From the NCBI RefSeq assembly GCF_030269305.1, contig NZ_BSTC01000008.1, positions 1 to 64,000 of the forward strand: 64,000 nt of DNA, read 5' to 3'. This DNA comes from Kineosporia sp. NBRC 101731. Its GTDB lineage: Bacteria; Actinomycetota; Actinomycetes; Actinomycetales; Kineosporiaceae. A program made the translations under genes and the position numbers. The notes below the pieces were generated by a model. The model saw only the letters and a list, made by a program, of their open reading frames with translations, searched no databases and was not told where the DNA came from. Positions 38,445 through 48,608 of the stretch are shown piece by piece (position 1 is the stretch's first letter; each line of letters opens with the position of its first letter).

Positions 38445-39578
38445 TCATGGAGTTGGGGGGTCACGGACTGTTGGGGGATTGCGGACGAGTGGCGGCGTTG
38501 GGGTGGCCGCCTCGCGAGGGGCGATGGGTGAGGCGGTGCGGGTCGGCCCGACCTGCCCGCGCCCGGCGTGCTTGGCCGCGTACAGCGAGGCGTCCGCGGC
38601 CGCGTACAGGTCGCGCAGCGGCATCGGGCCGGGACTGTGCCCCACCCCGACACTGATCCCCAGCGGCAGGTCCGCACCGGTGGGCATCGGCAGGGGGTGG
38701 CTCAGCACGCGGGCCAGCAGCGCCCGGGCCCACTCCTGCGCGGTGGGAGCGGTGCACCGGGGCAGCAGCACCGCCATTTCGTCCCCGCCCAGCCGGGCGA
38801 TCACCACGTCCGTCCCGGTGTCGTGGTGCAGCAGCGTGGCCAGGTGCACCAGGGCGTCGTCCCCGACCGGATGGCCGTAGGTGTCGTTGATGGCCTTGAA
38901 GTGGTCCAGATCGAGCAGCACCAGTGCCGTCCCCCGGGCGTCACCGCCCTGCCGGGGGACCGGTGGCATCAGCGCCCGGTGCATGGCCTCGTCCAGGATT
39001 CGCCGGGTGACCAGACCGGTGAGCGGGTCGCGGGAGGCCTGGGCCTCGAGCATGGCGATCAGACGGTCGTGCCGCCGGCCGCCGAGCAGCATCACGCCGG
39101 TCATCAGGCCGATCACCAGGGACACGTCGAACCAGTCGTACAGGCCACCGCCGTTGGGCCGCAGCATCGCGACGTTCAGCGCGACCCCGAACATGCAGAA
39201 CACGGCCACGATCAGCGCGCCCAGGGTTTTCAGGTGGGTGGCCGCGAACAGAGCCGGCAGGCACAACATCACCTGGGCCCCGGCCGAAGGGTCGTGGGTG
39301 GCGATGTTCAGCGTCACCACGCCGGCGACGCCGAGGAGCGGGGCGACGATGAGCAGGATGCCCTGCACCGCGGTGGGTAGGGACCTGATCATCAGTACAC
39401 CGGCCAGAACGACGAAGATGACGGGTGTACCGATCAACAGGGTCCACTGCCCCGTCGTCCTCGGCATGGCGAAACCGGTGACCGGGATGGCGGCGGCACA
39501 GAGCAGGAGGATCCAGCTCGCGGTCTGGGCCGCGGCTCTCGGATTCCGGGCGCCGAGTCCCGAACGCGCCCAGTCCAC
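38445..39578 (-). CDS. Membrane diguanylate cyclase (GGDEF domain)
   Basis: The 377-residue protein has about six N-terminal helices (residues 15-170) and a GGDEF domain (DPLTGLVTRRILDEAM; LLDLDHFKAINDTYGHPVGDDAL; RLGGDEM). The signature reads GGDEM instead of GGDEF, with catalytic Gly-Gly-Asp-Glu intact. The inhibitory I-site Arg (RxxD) is absent (TGTD), so product feedback should be lost. The start GTG has AGGAGG. It begins 31 bp after the dimethylglycine oxidase-like stop and could be on that transcript. Confidence 0.87.
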   Translation of the reverse strand: MDWARSGLGARNPRAAAQTASWILLLCAAAIPVTGFAMPRTTGQWTLLIGTPVIFVVLAGVLMIRSLPTAVQGILLIVAPLLGVAGVVTLNIATHDPSAGAQVMLCLPALFAATHLKTLGALIVAVFCMFGVALNVAMLRPNGGGLYDWFDVSLVIGLMTGVMLLGGRRHDRLIAMLEAQASRDPLTGLVTRRILDEAMHRALMPPVPRQGGDARGTALVLLDLDHFKAINDTYGHPVGDDALVHLATLLHHDTGTDVVIARLGGDEMAVLLPRCTAPTAQEWARALLARVLSHPLPMPTGADLPLGISVGVGHSPGPMPLRDLYAAADASLYAAKHAGRGQVGPTRTASPIAPREAATPTPPLVRNPPTVRDPPTP

Positions 39579-39609
39579 ACCTCCTACTCGGCCGCCACGC
39601 CCCCGGACT

Positions 39610-42069
39610 TCAGCCGCGCAGGCGCTTCATCTCCGGGTCGAACAAGGGCTCCGCCGCCACCGTGGCGGACAGGCGACGGTCGAAGTAGCCGATCTCGACC
39701 CGCTGCCCCGGCACCGACAACGACGCCGGCAACCAGGCGTAGGCGATCGGGGCGTCCACCGTGTACCCGTAGGCGGCGCTGGTGACGTAGCCGACGCAGG
39801 CGCCGTCGCGGTACACCGGTTCCTTGCCCAGGGGCTGGTCGTAGGTGGAAGCGGTCTCGTCGACGTCGACCAGCAGGCAGGTCAGGCGGCGGGAGACGGA
39901 CTCCTGGCGGGCCACCACCGCTTCCCGTCCCAGGAACGACTCCTTCTGCAGCCGCACCGCGAAGTCCACCCCGGCCTCCCAGGGGTCGTGCTCGAACGTC
40001 ATGTCCGTGCCGAACGACCGATAGCCCTTCTCCAGGCGCAGGCTGTTGAAGGCCCCCCGCCCGGCGGCGATCAGGCCGTGCTCCTGACCGGCGGCCCAGA
40101 TCGTGTCCCAGAGCTTCTGACCCTGGTCGGAGGTGGTGTAGAGCTCCCATCCGAGTTCCCCGACGTACGACAGGCGCATCGCGGTGACCGGGATGTAGCC
40201 GATCTGAATATCCTTGGCCCGGAAGTACTTCAGTCCTGCGTTCGAGATGTCGTCGCGGGTCAGGCCGGCCAGCACGTCGCGGGCCCGGGGGCCCCACAGG
40301 CCGATGCAGCAGGTGCCGGGCGTGATGTCGCGGACCTGGGTGAGGCCGTCGTCCGGCAGGTGCCGTGAGAACCAGGCCTCGTCGAGAGCCCCGTTGGCTC
40401 CCACCTGGTAGCGGTCGCGCCCGAGCCGGGCGATGGTGACGTCGCTGCGGATGCCGCCGTCGGCGTCGAGCAGCAGCCCGTACGTCACCGAGCCGATCGA
40501 CTTGTCCACGTTGCCGGTGAACATCGTCTGCAGGAACGCGGTGGCACCGCGCCCGGTGACCTCCAGCCGCTTCAGCGCGGTCATGTCGAACATCGACACC
40601 TGCTCGCGGGTGTGCTGTGCCTCGGCCGCGACGATCGGCGACCAGTAGCGCGAGGCCCAGGCGTCCGGCGTGCGCGTCGGGTACTTCGCCACGAGAGGGG
40701 CGTTCGAGCGGTACCACTGCGGGCGCTCCCAGCCCGAGGCCTCCAGGAACATGCCGCCCAGTTCCTGCTGACGGTGGTAGAAGGGCGTGGTGCGCAGCGG
40801 CCGCGGATCTTCCATCGGCTGCAGCGGGTGCTTGATGTCGTAGACCTCGACGAAGTTCTGGCAGTCCCGGGCCAGCACGTAGTCGGGCGTCAGCTGATGC
40901 TTCTCGAACCGGTTGACATCGCACTCGTGCAGATCGAACGTCGAGCAGTGGCCCTCGACCAGCCATTCGGCCATCGCCGCGCCGACCCCGGCCGAGTGCG
41001 TCACCCAGACTGCCTCGGCCACCCAGAAGCCCTCCACCTCGGTCGAGGGCCCGAGCAGCGGGAAGTCGTCGGTGGTGAACGAGAAGATGCCGTTGATGGC
41101 CTCGCCCACCGAGGTGTTGGTCAGATCGGGCAGCAAGCGCTGGCTTTCGGACCAGGCCGGGGCGAAGTCGTCGGGGGTGAACTCCAGCACCGAGGGCATG
41201 TCCTCGGCCTCGCCGACGGAAAGGATCTCGTCCTGGGCGACGGGCATCGGCCGGTGCCCGTAGTAGCCGATGCCGACACCCTCGAAGTTCTCCCGGTAGT
41301 ACAGGTCGCCGTCCTGGTGCCGCAGGATCGGGCGCGTCGCCTCGACGGTGGAGCCGGCCAGTGAGGGAACCGGTTCGGTCCAGGCCAGCTGGTGCCCGAG
41401 CGGGGTCAGCGGCAGGGTCATGCCCACCATCGCGGCAACCTTCGGACCCCAGAACCCGGCGCAGCAGACCACCAGATCGGCCTCGATGTCGCCCTGGTCG
41501 GTGCGTACCCCGGTGACCTTGCGGCCGTCGTCGGTGCGCAGCACGTCGAGCACCTCGTGCTGGTCGAGCACCTTCACCCCCCGCGACCGGGCCCGCCGCA
41601 ACTGCGCCTCCACGGCCCGCACGGCCTTCGCCAGGCCGTCGGTGGGCAGGTGCAGGCCTCCGAGTACCAATGACTCGTCGAGCATCGGCCACAGGGCCGT
41701 ACATTCGGCCGGGCTGATCACCGTGGCGTCGATGCCCCAGGCCGTGGCCCAGCCGGCCCGGCGGTGCAGCTCGGCCAGGCGTTCCGGGGTGGTCGCGACC
41801 TCCAGGCCACCGACCTGGAGGAAGCACGGCTCGCCGTCGAGGTCGAGTGAGACCAGCTTTTCCACAGTGTATTTCGCCAGCTGCGCCATGGTCTTGGACG
41901 AGTTGGTCTGGAACACCAGGCCGGGTGCGTGCGAGGTCGACCCGCCTGGTCTGGGTAGTTCGCCCTGCTCGACCACCGTGATCTCGGTCCAGCCCCGGCC
42001 GGACAGCTCGTCGGCGAGGGCGGCTCCGACGACGCCTGCTCCGATGATGACGACGCGCGGTCCGGTCAT
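39610..42069 (-). CDS. Dimethylglycine oxidase/dehydrogenase-like flavoprotein
   Basis: The 819-residue enzyme combines an N-terminal FAD-dependent amine oxidase domain (VVIIGAGVVGAALADEL; GGSTSHAPGLVFQTN with the His about 47 that carries covalent FAD in Arthrobacter dimethylglycine oxidase) with C-terminal GcvT folate-binding domains. It should demethylate dimethylglycine to sarcosine, passing the methyl group to tetrahydrofolate. Sarcosine dehydrogenase is the main alternative; the neighbouring betaine oxygenase favours dimethylglycine. GGAGG precedes the ATG. A perfect TGCGTA-T-TACGCA operator lies 18 bp upstream. Confidence 0.88.
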   Translation of the reverse strand: MTGPRVVIIGAGVVGAALADELSGRGWTEITVVEQGELPRPGGSTSHAPGLVFQTNSSKTMAQLAKYTVEKLVSLDLDGEPCFLQVGGLEVATTPERLAELHRRAGWATAWGIDATVISPAECTALWPMLDESLVLGGLHLPTDGLAKAVRAVEAQLRRARSRGVKVLDQHEVLDVLRTDDGRKVTGVRTDQGDIEADLVVCCAGFWGPKVAAMVGMTLPLTPLGHQLAWTEPVPSLAGSTVEATRPILRHQDGDLYYRENFEGVGIGYYGHRPMPVAQDEILSVGEAEDMPSVLEFTPDDFAPAWSESQRLLPDLTNTSVGEAINGIFSFTTDDFPLLGPSTEVEGFWVAEAVWVTHSAGVGAAMAEWLVEGHCSTFDLHECDVNRFEKHQLTPDYVLARDCQNFVEVYDIKHPLQPMEDPRPLRTTPFYHRQQELGGMFLEASGWERPQWYRSNAPLVAKYPTRTPDAWASRYWSPIVAAEAQHTREQVSMFDMTALKRLEVTGRGATAFLQTMFTGNVDKSIGSVTYGLLLDADGGIRSDVTIARLGRDRYQVGANGALDEAWFSRHLPDDGLTQVRDITPGTCCIGLWGPRARDVLAGLTRDDISNAGLKYFRAKDIQIGYIPVTAMRLSYVGELGWELYTTSDQGQKLWDTIWAAGQEHGLIAAGRGAFNSLRLEKGYRSFGTDMTFEHDPWEAGVDFAVRLQKESFLGREAVVARQESVSRRLTCLLVDVDETASTYDQPLGKEPVYRDGACVGYVTSAAYGYTVDAPIAYAWLPASLSVPGQRVEIGYFDRRLSATVAAEPLFDPEMKRLRG

Positions 42070-42086
42070 GGCCCAGCCTCCTGTGG

Positions 42087-42102
42087 GTGCGTATTACGCA
42101 AC
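42087..42102. promoter_or_regulatory. Operator-like palindrome A upstream of the dimethylglycine oxidase gene
   Basis: GTGCGTATTACGCAAC contains the perfect palindrome TGCGTA-T-TACGCA. It ends 17 bp before the gene start. The same pattern TGCGT-N3-ACGCA occurs at 46468 and 48536. Confidence 0.7.
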
Positions 42103-42261
42103 TCAAATCATCAAGCGCAACTCGACTGTCCAACGTCGAACGCACTGAGTCAAGAGGCAAGTACAGCCAAAGTTCCACACCGACCGATAGAAGCTCAACG
42201 ACGTCCAAAATTGTTGCCCTGAAACGCAACCGGAACATCGAGGCGACGTGGCCGCAAAACG

Positions 42262-42297
42262 CGAGCGGGGCAGTGGCCGCAGCCACTGCCCCGCTCG
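42262..42297 (-). terminator. 16-bp hairpin after the betaine-binding protein gene
   Basis: CGAGCGGGGCAGTGGC and GCCACTGCCCCGCTCG pair perfectly around CGCA. It lies 9 bp past the binding-protein stop on the minus strand and ends the importer transcript. Confidence 0.8.
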
Positions 42298-42305
42298 TGA
42301 AAGAT

Positions 42306-43277
42306 CTACTTGATCCAGGCGTCGACCTTGGCCTGGTTCGCGTCGACCCACTTCTTCGCCGCGTCCTCGTCGTCCATCTTGTCCTCGGCGATGTACTTGG
42401 CCACGACGTTCTGGTCGTCGTTGGTCCAGCTGAAGTTCTTCACCAGCTTGGCGGCCGGGCTGCCCGATTCCATGAACTCGGTCCGGGCGAACTTGATCAG
42501 CGGGGTCTCCGGGTAGTCGCAGTCGACCTTCTCCGGGTCGGCGTCGCAGCCCTCGCTGTACTCGGGCAGGTTCACCTTCACCAGGGGTACCTCGGAGAGG
42601 AACCACTGCGGGGTGTAGAAGTAGCCCAGCAGAGGGGTCTTCTTCTCCTCGGCCTGGCGGAAGGCCGTGATCAGCGCGGCCTCGCTGCCCGCATAGACCA
42701 CCTTGTAGTCGAGGTCCAGGTTCTTCACCAGGGCCTCGTCATTGGTGACGTACGACGGGTCACCGTCCAGAACCTGACCCTTGCCGCCCGACTCGGAGGT
42801 CTTGAACAGGTCGGCATACTTGTTCAGATTCTTGTAATCCGTGATGTCCGGGTACTTCTCGGCCATCCACGGCGGAACGAACCAGCCGATCTGCCCGACG
42901 TTGCCGGTCTCGCCGACCTTGGTGGCGACCTTCTGCTCGTCGACGTACTGCTTCTCCAGGTCCGGGTGGCCCCAGTCTTCCATGATCACGTCGATCTCAC
43001 CGGAGGCGAATCCCTGCCAGGAAACCTCCTCGGTGAGGTCTTTCGTGGTCACCGTGCAGCCGAGTTCCTTCTCGGCCACGTACTTGACCACGGCGACGTC
43101 AGCCTCGAAGCCGACCCACGGGTTCACGGCCATGTTCACGGTGCCGCAGTCTTCGGCGGAGCCACCGCCCGACCCGGTGCTGCCGGACTCCACGGTCGCG
43201 CCACCACAGCCGGACAGCGCCAGACCGAGGGCTGCCGCCCCCAAGACGGCCCTCCTGGCCTTGTTATTGTCTAGCAA
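42306..43277 (-). CDS. Glycine betaine/choline ABC transporter substrate-binding lipoprotein
   Basis: The 323-residue protein is an OpuAC/ProX-type binding protein. It has a signal peptide with KARR, a hydrophobic core and lipobox LSGC, then VNMAVNPWVGFEADVAVVKYV. Trp residues in NPWVGF, EDWGHP and GWFVPPWM could form the aromatic cage that binds a quaternary ammonium group. The start appears to be TTG at 43277, 10 nt after AGGAGG; an ATG closer to the ribosome site is out of frame. It follows the permease and ATPase genes on the same strand. Confidence 0.9.
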   Translation of the reverse strand: MLDNNKARRAVLGAAALGLALSGCGGATVESGSTGSGGGSAEDCGTVNMAVNPWVGFEADVAVVKYVAEKELGCTVTTKDLTEEVSWQGFASGEIDVIMEDWGHPDLEKQYVDEQKVATKVGETGNVGQIGWFVPPWMAEKYPDITDYKNLNKYADLFKTSESGGKGQVLDGDPSYVTNDEALVKNLDLDYKVVYAGSEAALITAFRQAEEKKTPLLGYFYTPQWFLSEVPLVKVNLPEYSEGCDADPEKVDCDYPETPLIKFARTEFMESGSPAAKLVKNFSWTNDDQNVVAKYIAEDKMDDEDAAKKWVDANQAKVDAWIK

Positions 43278-43332
43278 GGGTTTTCATCCTCCTGATGGGC
43301 ATGCTTCAGTTTAGAACGGCACGCACTTACTG

Positions 43333-45300
43333 TCAGGCCGTGCGCCGACGCTCGGCGGCGGCCTGAGTGATCCGGTTGAGCATGATGCCCAGGATGACGA
43401 TGGCAAACCCGGCGGTGAGGCCCTTGCCGAACAGCTCACCCTGCGAGAAGCCCGCCACCACGTCGTATCCCAGCGCGCCGGCGCCGACCAGGCCACCGAC
43501 CACGATCATCGCGAGCACGTAGCAGATGCCCTGGTTGGCCGCGAGGACCAGCGCCTGCCGGGCCATCGGGATCTGCACCTTCCAGATGATCTGGGCGCTG
43601 CTGGAGCCCGAGGCGGTCGCCGCCTCGACGGTGGTCGCCGAGACCCCGGCGATACCGTCGGCCACCACCTTGATCACCACCGGCGCAGCGTAGAGCACGG
43701 CGGCCAGGATGGCGGTGAACCGGCTGGCGGCGAACAGTGCCAGGAACGGCACCAGGTAGACGAACGGCGGCATGACCTGAAGCGCGTCGAGCACCGGCCG
43801 GATCACCATGTCGGCGCGCCGGCTGCGGGCCATCCAGACGCCGACCACGATCCCGATCAGCATCGTGGCGGCGGTGGCGATCAGGGTGGCGGCCAGCGTG
43901 GTCATGCTGTCCTGCCAGAGCCCGCTGAACACCAGACCGGCCACGCAGAACGCGGTGAGCACGGTGACCTTGAGGTTGCCGAGCAGGTAGGCGATCGCCA
44001 GCAGCAGGGCCGCGACCAGCCACCACGGCGACTCCACCAGCAGCGTCTGCAACGGGTCGATCAGCAGCAGGCTGGTGGTGTCTTTCATCCAGCCGGTCAC
44101 GTCCGACGCCTGAGTCGTGAACCACTCGGCGAAATTGCCGCTGATACGGGCAATGTCGTTGCCGATGTTGATGTCGGTGGTGCCCACGGTGTCCGGGAAC
44201 TCGGCCGCCCAGATGAAGGTGCGGGAGAGATAGATGGCGAACAGAGTGAGGATGCCCGCCACCCCCAGGAGGGGGAGCCGGAGTTTGGAGGGTCGATGGG
44301 AGCGGGACCGCTGACTGGCGGCCGTGGTCAGTCGGTCCAGCACGATCGCCATCACCACGATCGCCAGCCCGGCGTTGAACGAGGTGCCGACATCGAGCGT
44401 CTGCAGGGCCTTGAGGATGGTCTTGCCCAGGCCGGGCGCGTCGATCAGCGAGGCCACGGTGGCCATCGAGAGCGCGGCCATGATGGTCTGGTTCAGACCG
44501 AGCACGATCGTGCGGGTCGACATCGGCAGCAGCACACCGGTCAGCCGCTGGAACCCGTTGGCACCCAGTGACTCGGAGGCCTCCACGCTGGCCCGCGGCA
44601 CCGACCGGATGCCGTGCGCGGTGTACCGCACGGCCGGCGGCAGTGCGTAGACCAGGGTGACGAGGGTGGCCGAGGCCGGGCCGATGAGGAACAGCAGGGC
44701 GAACGGGGAGAGGTAGACGAAGGTCGGCATCGTCTGCAGGAAGTCCAGTACCGGCGTGACCACCGAGTTGACCCGGTCGGACAGCCCGGCCCAGATGCCC
44801 AGAGGGATACCGATCAACAGGGCCAGCAGCACGGCGGAGAGGGTGAGGGCGAGCGTGTCCATGCTCTCTTCCCACAGCCCCTGCAGGCCGATGAAACCGA
44901 AGCCGGCGATCACCAGCAGCGCCACCCGAAGGTTGGCGAAGGCCACCGCGAGCAGCGTGATGATCGAGACCACACCCAGCCAGCCGATCACCGGCACCGG
45001 GCGGCCGTAACTCGGCTGCGCGATGAGGTTCTGGATGAGCGTGGTGAGACCGTCGACGAAAGCCCGGATCTCGTTGAAGAAGTAGAGGAAGAGCGGGCTG
45101 TCGTTGCGGTTGGTGGTGACCCAGTGGTTCACGTCGTTGAACCAGCGGTGCAGTGCCGTGGTGTCCGAGGGGACCAGCGAGAGCGTGTTCTGGCCGCGGA
45201 ACACGGCGGCCAGCACCACGAAAACCACCAGCACGGCTGCGAGGATCCGGCCGCGGCCAGGTTTTGCGATGGCCGCCCGGGAGGCCGTCAGCACGGTCAC
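43333..45300 (-). CDS. Betaine-type ABC permease, two permease domains fused
   Basis: The 655-residue membrane protein has two tandem ProW-like permease units. The first carries the EAA loop [17 protein letters not shown] and the second [18 protein letters not shown]; both have the upstream pattern [10 protein letters not shown] / [10 protein letters not shown]. Usual ProW proteins have one unit and dimerise, so this gene encodes both halves. It overlaps the ATPase gene by four bases upstream and the binding protein follows after 55 bp. Confidence 0.92.
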   Translation of the reverse strand: MTVLTASRAAIAKPGRGRILAAVLVVFVVLAAVFRGQNTLSLVPSDTTALHRWFNDVNHWVTTNRNDSPLFLYFFNEIRAFVDGLTTLIQNLIAQPSYGRPVPVIGWLGVVSIITLLAVAFANLRVALLVIAGFGFIGLQGLWEESMDTLALTLSAVLLALLIGIPLGIWAGLSDRVNSVVTPVLDFLQTMPTFVYLSPFALLFLIGPASATLVTLVYALPPAVRYTAHGIRSVPRASVEASESLGANGFQRLTGVLLPMSTRTIVLGLNQTIMAALSMATVASLIDAPGLGKTILKALQTLDVGTSFNAGLAIVVMAIVLDRLTTAASQRSRSHRPSKLRLPLLGVAGILTLFAIYLSRTFIWAAEFPDTVGTTDINIGNDIARISGNFAEWFTTQASDVTGWMKDTTSLLLIDPLQTLLVESPWWLVAALLLAIAYLLGNLKVTVLTAFCVAGLVFSGLWQDSMTTLAATLIATAATMLIGIVVGVWMARSRRADMVIRPVLDALQVMPPFVYLVPFLALFAASRFTAILAAVLYAAPVVIKVVADGIAGVSATTVEAATASGSSSAQIIWKVQIPMARQALVLAANQGICYVLAMIVVGGLVGAGALGYDVVAGFSQGELFGKGLTAGFAIVILGIMLNRITQAAAERRRTA

Positions 45301-46397
45301 CGGGCGCCTGCCACGATCGCGAGAATCTCTTCCTGGCCGACGATTCCGAGCAGCTTGCCGGCCTTGTCCACCACCTTCACGGGTTTGTGGCTCTCCAGCA
45401 CCACGCGGGTGGCGTCGCGCACCACCACCTCCGGCCCCAGTTCCGGGCCGTCGGTCTGGTCGGTGTCGTTGACCGGCCGCATGATCCAGCGCAGGGTGAG
45501 CACGTCACCCTTCGGCACGTCCGAGACGAAGTCCCGCACGTAGTCGTCGGCGGGGGCCCCGACCAGCTCGTCGCCCGTGCCGATCTGGACCGGCCGGCCG
45601 TCGCGCATGATCAGGATGCGGTCGCCGAGTTTCAGCGCCTCGGAGAGATCGTGAGTGATGAAGATCATGGTCTTGCCCAGCTCGCGGTGCAGCCGGATGA
45701 CCTCGTTCTGCATGTCCCGCCGGATCAGCGGGTCGAGTGCGGAGAACGGCTCGTCGAAGAGCATCAGGTCGGGCTCCACGGCCAGCGCCCGGGCCAGACC
45801 CACCCGCTGCTGCATACCGCCGGACAGCTGATCGGGATAGGAGTTTTCGTAACCCGCCAGCCCGACCAGCTCGATCACCTCGTCGGCGCGCCGGCGTCGC
45901 TCGGCCCGGCCGGCGCCGCGCACCTCGAGGCCGTAGGCCACGTTGTCGGCCACCCGGCGGTGGGGGAGCAGACCGAAATTCTGGAACACCATGGAGAACT
46001 TGTGACGACGAAGGTCTCGCAGGCGCTTCGCGTCGGCCTCGAGCAGATTCTCGCCCTCGAAGACCACCGAACCACTGGTGGGTTCGATGAGTCGCGTGAG
46101 ACACCGCACCAGCGTGGACTTACCGGAGCCGGACAGGCCCATCACCACGAACACCTCGCCGGGAGCCACGTCGAACGAGACGTCGCGCACCGCGATGGTG
46201 TTACCTGTGCGCTGCATCAGCTCCCGGCGCGGGAGCTCACACAGTTCTTTATTTGCCGGTACGGCAGCGGCTTTCGGGCCGAAGACCATCCACAGGTCGC
46301 GCACCGAGATCAGTGGTGCGGCGGGGGTGGCGGTCGGTTCGGCGCTCGTTCCGGGCACTACGGCCAGGTCTTGACTGTCCCCGGTGACGGCGGCCAT
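45297..46397 (-). CDS. Glycine betaine/choline ABC transporter ATPase
   Basis: The 366-residue ProV/OpuAA-type ATPase has Walker [10 protein letters not shown], signature [15 protein letters not shown], Walker [14 protein letters not shown], and an H loop in FITHD. The C-terminal part has only a partial CBS-like region (residues about 300-360), shorter than the two CBS domains of ProV. An insertion near [15 protein letters not shown] matches the OpuA-type segment between strands. It is the first gene of the importer operon, with an operator-like palindrome 71 bp upstream. Confidence 0.92.
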   Translation of the reverse strand: MAAVTGDSQDLAVVPGTSAEPTATPAAPLISVRDLWMVFGPKAAAVPANKELCELPRRELMQRTGNTIAVRDVSFDVAPGEVFVVMGLSGSGKSTLVRCLTRLIEPTSGSVVFEGENLLEADAKRLRDLRRHKFSMVFQNFGLLPHRRVADNVAYGLEVRGAGRAERRRRADEVIELVGLAGYENSYPDQLSGGMQQRVGLARALAVEPDLMLFDEPFSALDPLIRRDMQNEVIRLHRELGKTMIFITHDLSEALKLGDRILIMRDGRPVQIGTGDELVGAPADDYVRDFVSDVPKGDVLTLRWIMRPVNDTDQTDGPELGPEVVVRDATRVVLESHKPVKVVDKAGKLLGIVGQEEILAIVAGAR

Positions 46398-46467
46398 CGC
46401 TCACCTTTCTGGTGATCCACAACGGATGGGCCCAATGGCCCTGGGTAAGCTACGGACTTCATGAAAT

Positions 46468-46483
46468 GTTGCGTATGACGCAC
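46468..46483. promoter_or_regulatory. Operator-like palindrome B upstream of the importer operon
   Basis: GTTGCGTATGACGCAC fits TGCGT-N3-ACGCA, shared with sites at 42087 and 48536. It lies 71 bp before the ATPase start, a typical promoter position. Confidence 0.7.
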
Positions 46484-46624
46484 TACAATTCTTCTTGAGG
46501 GACACACTGTGCCCGCGGCGAGGTCATGGTCAAGGTATGCGGTCGTTTCGGTGTGGTTAATCTAGCCAAAGCCGTAGCTGTAACCGGTTCTCCGTCGCCC
46601 AATCGTGACATGACGCAGAGTTGA

Positions 46625-46658
46625 TCGTCCGTACACACTGGGTAGTGAGTACGGACGA
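46625..46658. terminator. 10-bp hairpin between choline dehydrogenase and importer genes
   Basis: TCGTCCGTAC and GTACGGACGA pair perfectly around 14 nt. It lies 137 bp past the choline dehydrogenase stop on the minus strand, so it may be its terminator, but it could also be a protein-binding dyad. Confidence 0.4.
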
Positions 46659-46794
46659 CCAACAGGCACTTTGCACATCGTGCGGTGCGCGGGTGGTCCC
46701 GTGGGGCGGCTTGAGCCGAACGGTTTTCGGGCCACCGGTTGAAGGTGGATTGAAAGGCGTTGAAGGCGGGCGTCGCCGCTTTCCCGGCCGCCGG

Positions 46795-48492
46795 TCAGGC
46801 CGACTGCTCGCTACCCACTCCGTGCCGATAGAAGGGCACCTGCTGCGCCTCCAGGGGAGTGTTTCCGCCGATCAGGTCGGCCGCCTTCTCGGCCAGCATG
46901 ATGACCGGCGCGTAGATGTTTCCGTTGGTGACGTAGGGCATGACCGAGGCGTCTGCGACGCGGAGGCCGGGAACCCCGTGCACGCCCATCGTCAGCGGGT
47001 CGACGACGGCCAGGTCGTCGGTGCCCATCTTCGCCGTGCAGGACGGGTGGTAGGCGGTCTCGGCGTCGCGGGCGACCCAGTCCAGGATCTCCTCGTCGGT
47101 GCTCACGTCGGGGCCGGGGGAGAGCTCCCCGTCGCTGAAGTCGGCGAAGGCCGGCTGGGCGAGGATCTCGCGGGCCACGTGGATCGCCTCCACCCATTCC
47201 CGCCGGTCCTGATCGGTGGAGAGATAGTTGAAGGTCATGGCGGGGGCCTGGCGCGGATCGGCGCTGGTGATCCTCACGCTGCCCCGGGCGTCGGAGTACA
47301 TCGGGCCGATGTGCACCTGGTAGCCGTGGTCGGCGGCCGGGGAGCTGCCGTCGTAGCGCACGGCCACCGGCAGGAAGTGGAACATCAGGTTGGGGTAGCT
47401 GACGTCGTCGTTGCTCCGGGCGAACCCGCCGCCCTCGAAATGGTTGGTGGAAGCCGGCCCGGTCTTGCGCAGCAGCCACTCCAGGCCGATCGCCGGCCGG
47501 CGCCACAGCTTGAGGGAGGGGTTCAGTGACACCGGCTGCTTGCAGGCGTGCTGGACGTAGACCTCGAGGTGGTCCTGCAGGTTCTCCCCCACCCCGGGCA
47601 GGTCGGCGACCACGTCGATGCCGAGCTTGCCCAGTTCGGCGGCGTTCCCGATGCCGGACAGCTGCAGCAGCTGCGGGGTGTTGATCGCACCGCCGGCCAG
47701 GACGACCTCACCGGCCTCCACCCGCTTCACGCCCGATCCGACCCGGCCCAGGGGCCCGCCGAACGGGAGGGAGCGCGTGTACTCCACCCCGACCGCGCGT
47801 CCGTCCTTGAAGATCACCCGGTGGACCAGTGAAAGCGTTCTCACCGTAAGGTTTTTGCGGATCTTCCGAACGGGGTGCAGATAGGCGCGGGAGGCGGACA
47901 GCCGTCGGCCGTTCCGGATCGTGCGGTCGAACTCGTGGAAACCCTCTTGCTGGTAGCCGTTCACGTCGTCGGTGAGCGGGTGGCCGGCCTGCTGCACGGC
48001 CTCGAAGAACGCCGAGAACAGGGGGTTGGTGGCCGGGCCGCGCTCCAGTTCCAGGGGGCCGTCACCGCCGCGCCACTCGTCCGCGCCGGCCAGGCAGTTC
48101 TCCATTTTCTTGAAATACGGTAGACAATGCGCATAATCCCAGGACTGCATGCCCGGGTCCGCGCCCCACCGGTCGAAGTCCAGGGGGTTGCCGCGCTGGA
48201 AGATCATGCCGTTGATGCTCGACGAGCCACCGAGCACCTTCCCCCGGCCGTGCGACACGCGCCGCCCGTGCATGAAGGGTTCCGGTTCGCTCTTGTACCG
48301 CCAGTCGTACAGCGGATTCCCGATCACCATGGTCAGGGCTGCGGGCATGTGGATCAGCAGGTCCCAGGCGAAGTCCGATCTGCCGGCCTCCAGCACCAGC
48401 ACGCTGGTGGAAGGGTCTTCACTCAGCCGGTTCGCCAGCACACACCCGGCGGAACCACCGCCGACGATGACGTAGTCGTACCGCTCGACCAT
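46795..48492 (-). CDS. betA: Choline dehydrogenase (GMC oxidoreductase)
   Basis: This FAD enzyme of the GMC family oxidises choline to betaine aldehyde. Its 565 residues begin [24 protein letters not shown] (FAD motif); the GMC signatures are [15 protein letters not shown] and [16 protein letters not shown], and the catalytic His is in [11 protein letters not shown]. Other GMC alcohol oxidases look similar, but the divergent betaine aldehyde dehydrogenase supports this call. ATG 48492 has AGGAGG upstream; the longer frame to 48615 would overlap the divergent gene. Confidence 0.9.
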   Translation of the reverse strand: MVERYDYVIVGGGSAGCVLANRLSEDPSTSVLVLEAGRSDFAWDLLIHMPAALTMVIGNPLYDWRYKSEPEPFMHGRRVSHGRGKVLGGSSSINGMIFQRGNPLDFDRWGADPGMQSWDYAHCLPYFKKMENCLAGADEWRGGDGPLELERGPATNPLFSAFFEAVQQAGHPLTDDVNGYQQEGFHEFDRTIRNGRRLSASRAYLHPVRKIRKNLTVRTLSLVHRVIFKDGRAVGVEYTRSLPFGGPLGRVGSGVKRVEAGEVVLAGGAINTPQLLQLSGIGNAAELGKLGIDVVADLPGVGENLQDHLEVYVQHACKQPVSLNPSLKLWRRPAIGLEWLLRKTGPASTNHFEGGGFARSNDDVSYPNLMFHFLPVAVRYDGSSPAADHGYQVHIGPMYSDARGSVRITSADPRQAPAMTFNYLSTDQDRREWVEAIHVAREILAQPAFADFSDGELSPGPDVSTDEEILDWVARDAETAYHPSCTAKMGTDDLAVVDPLTMGVHGVPGLRVADASVMPYVTNGNIYAPVIMLAEKAADLIGGNTPLEAQQVPFYRHGVGSEQSA

Positions 48493-48535
48493 GCCTGACC
48501 TCCTGATGACCGGGGCGGTCAAACCGCCTACCATC

Positions 48536-48551
48536 GTTGCGTCATACGCAC
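48536..48551. promoter_or_regulatory. Operator-like palindrome C in the betA/betB divergent promoter
   Basis: GTTGCGTCATACGCAC fits TGCGT-N3-ACGCA. It lies midway in the 116-bp spacer, 44 bp from the betA start and 57 bp from the betB start, so one bound regulator could control both directions. Confidence 0.7.
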
Positions 48552-48608
48552 TGCGTTCCAGACAATGCAACGGCCACAGTGAATCATCACGATTGGTGAG
48601 GGGTCTAG

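Larger units (their letters stand above)
46398..46794. other. 397-bp spacer between importer and choline dehydrogenase genes
   Basis: The spacer contains the operator-like palindrome at 46468-46483 and a hairpin at 46625-46658. No gene is recognisable. Confidence 0.5.

Noticed and set aside
39584-42286. 900-codon minus-strand frame overlapping the dimethylglycine oxidase gene
   Set aside because: Arg/Gly-rich frame-shifted reading of the same strand; it lacks motifs and crosses the regulon operator and the terminator at 42262.
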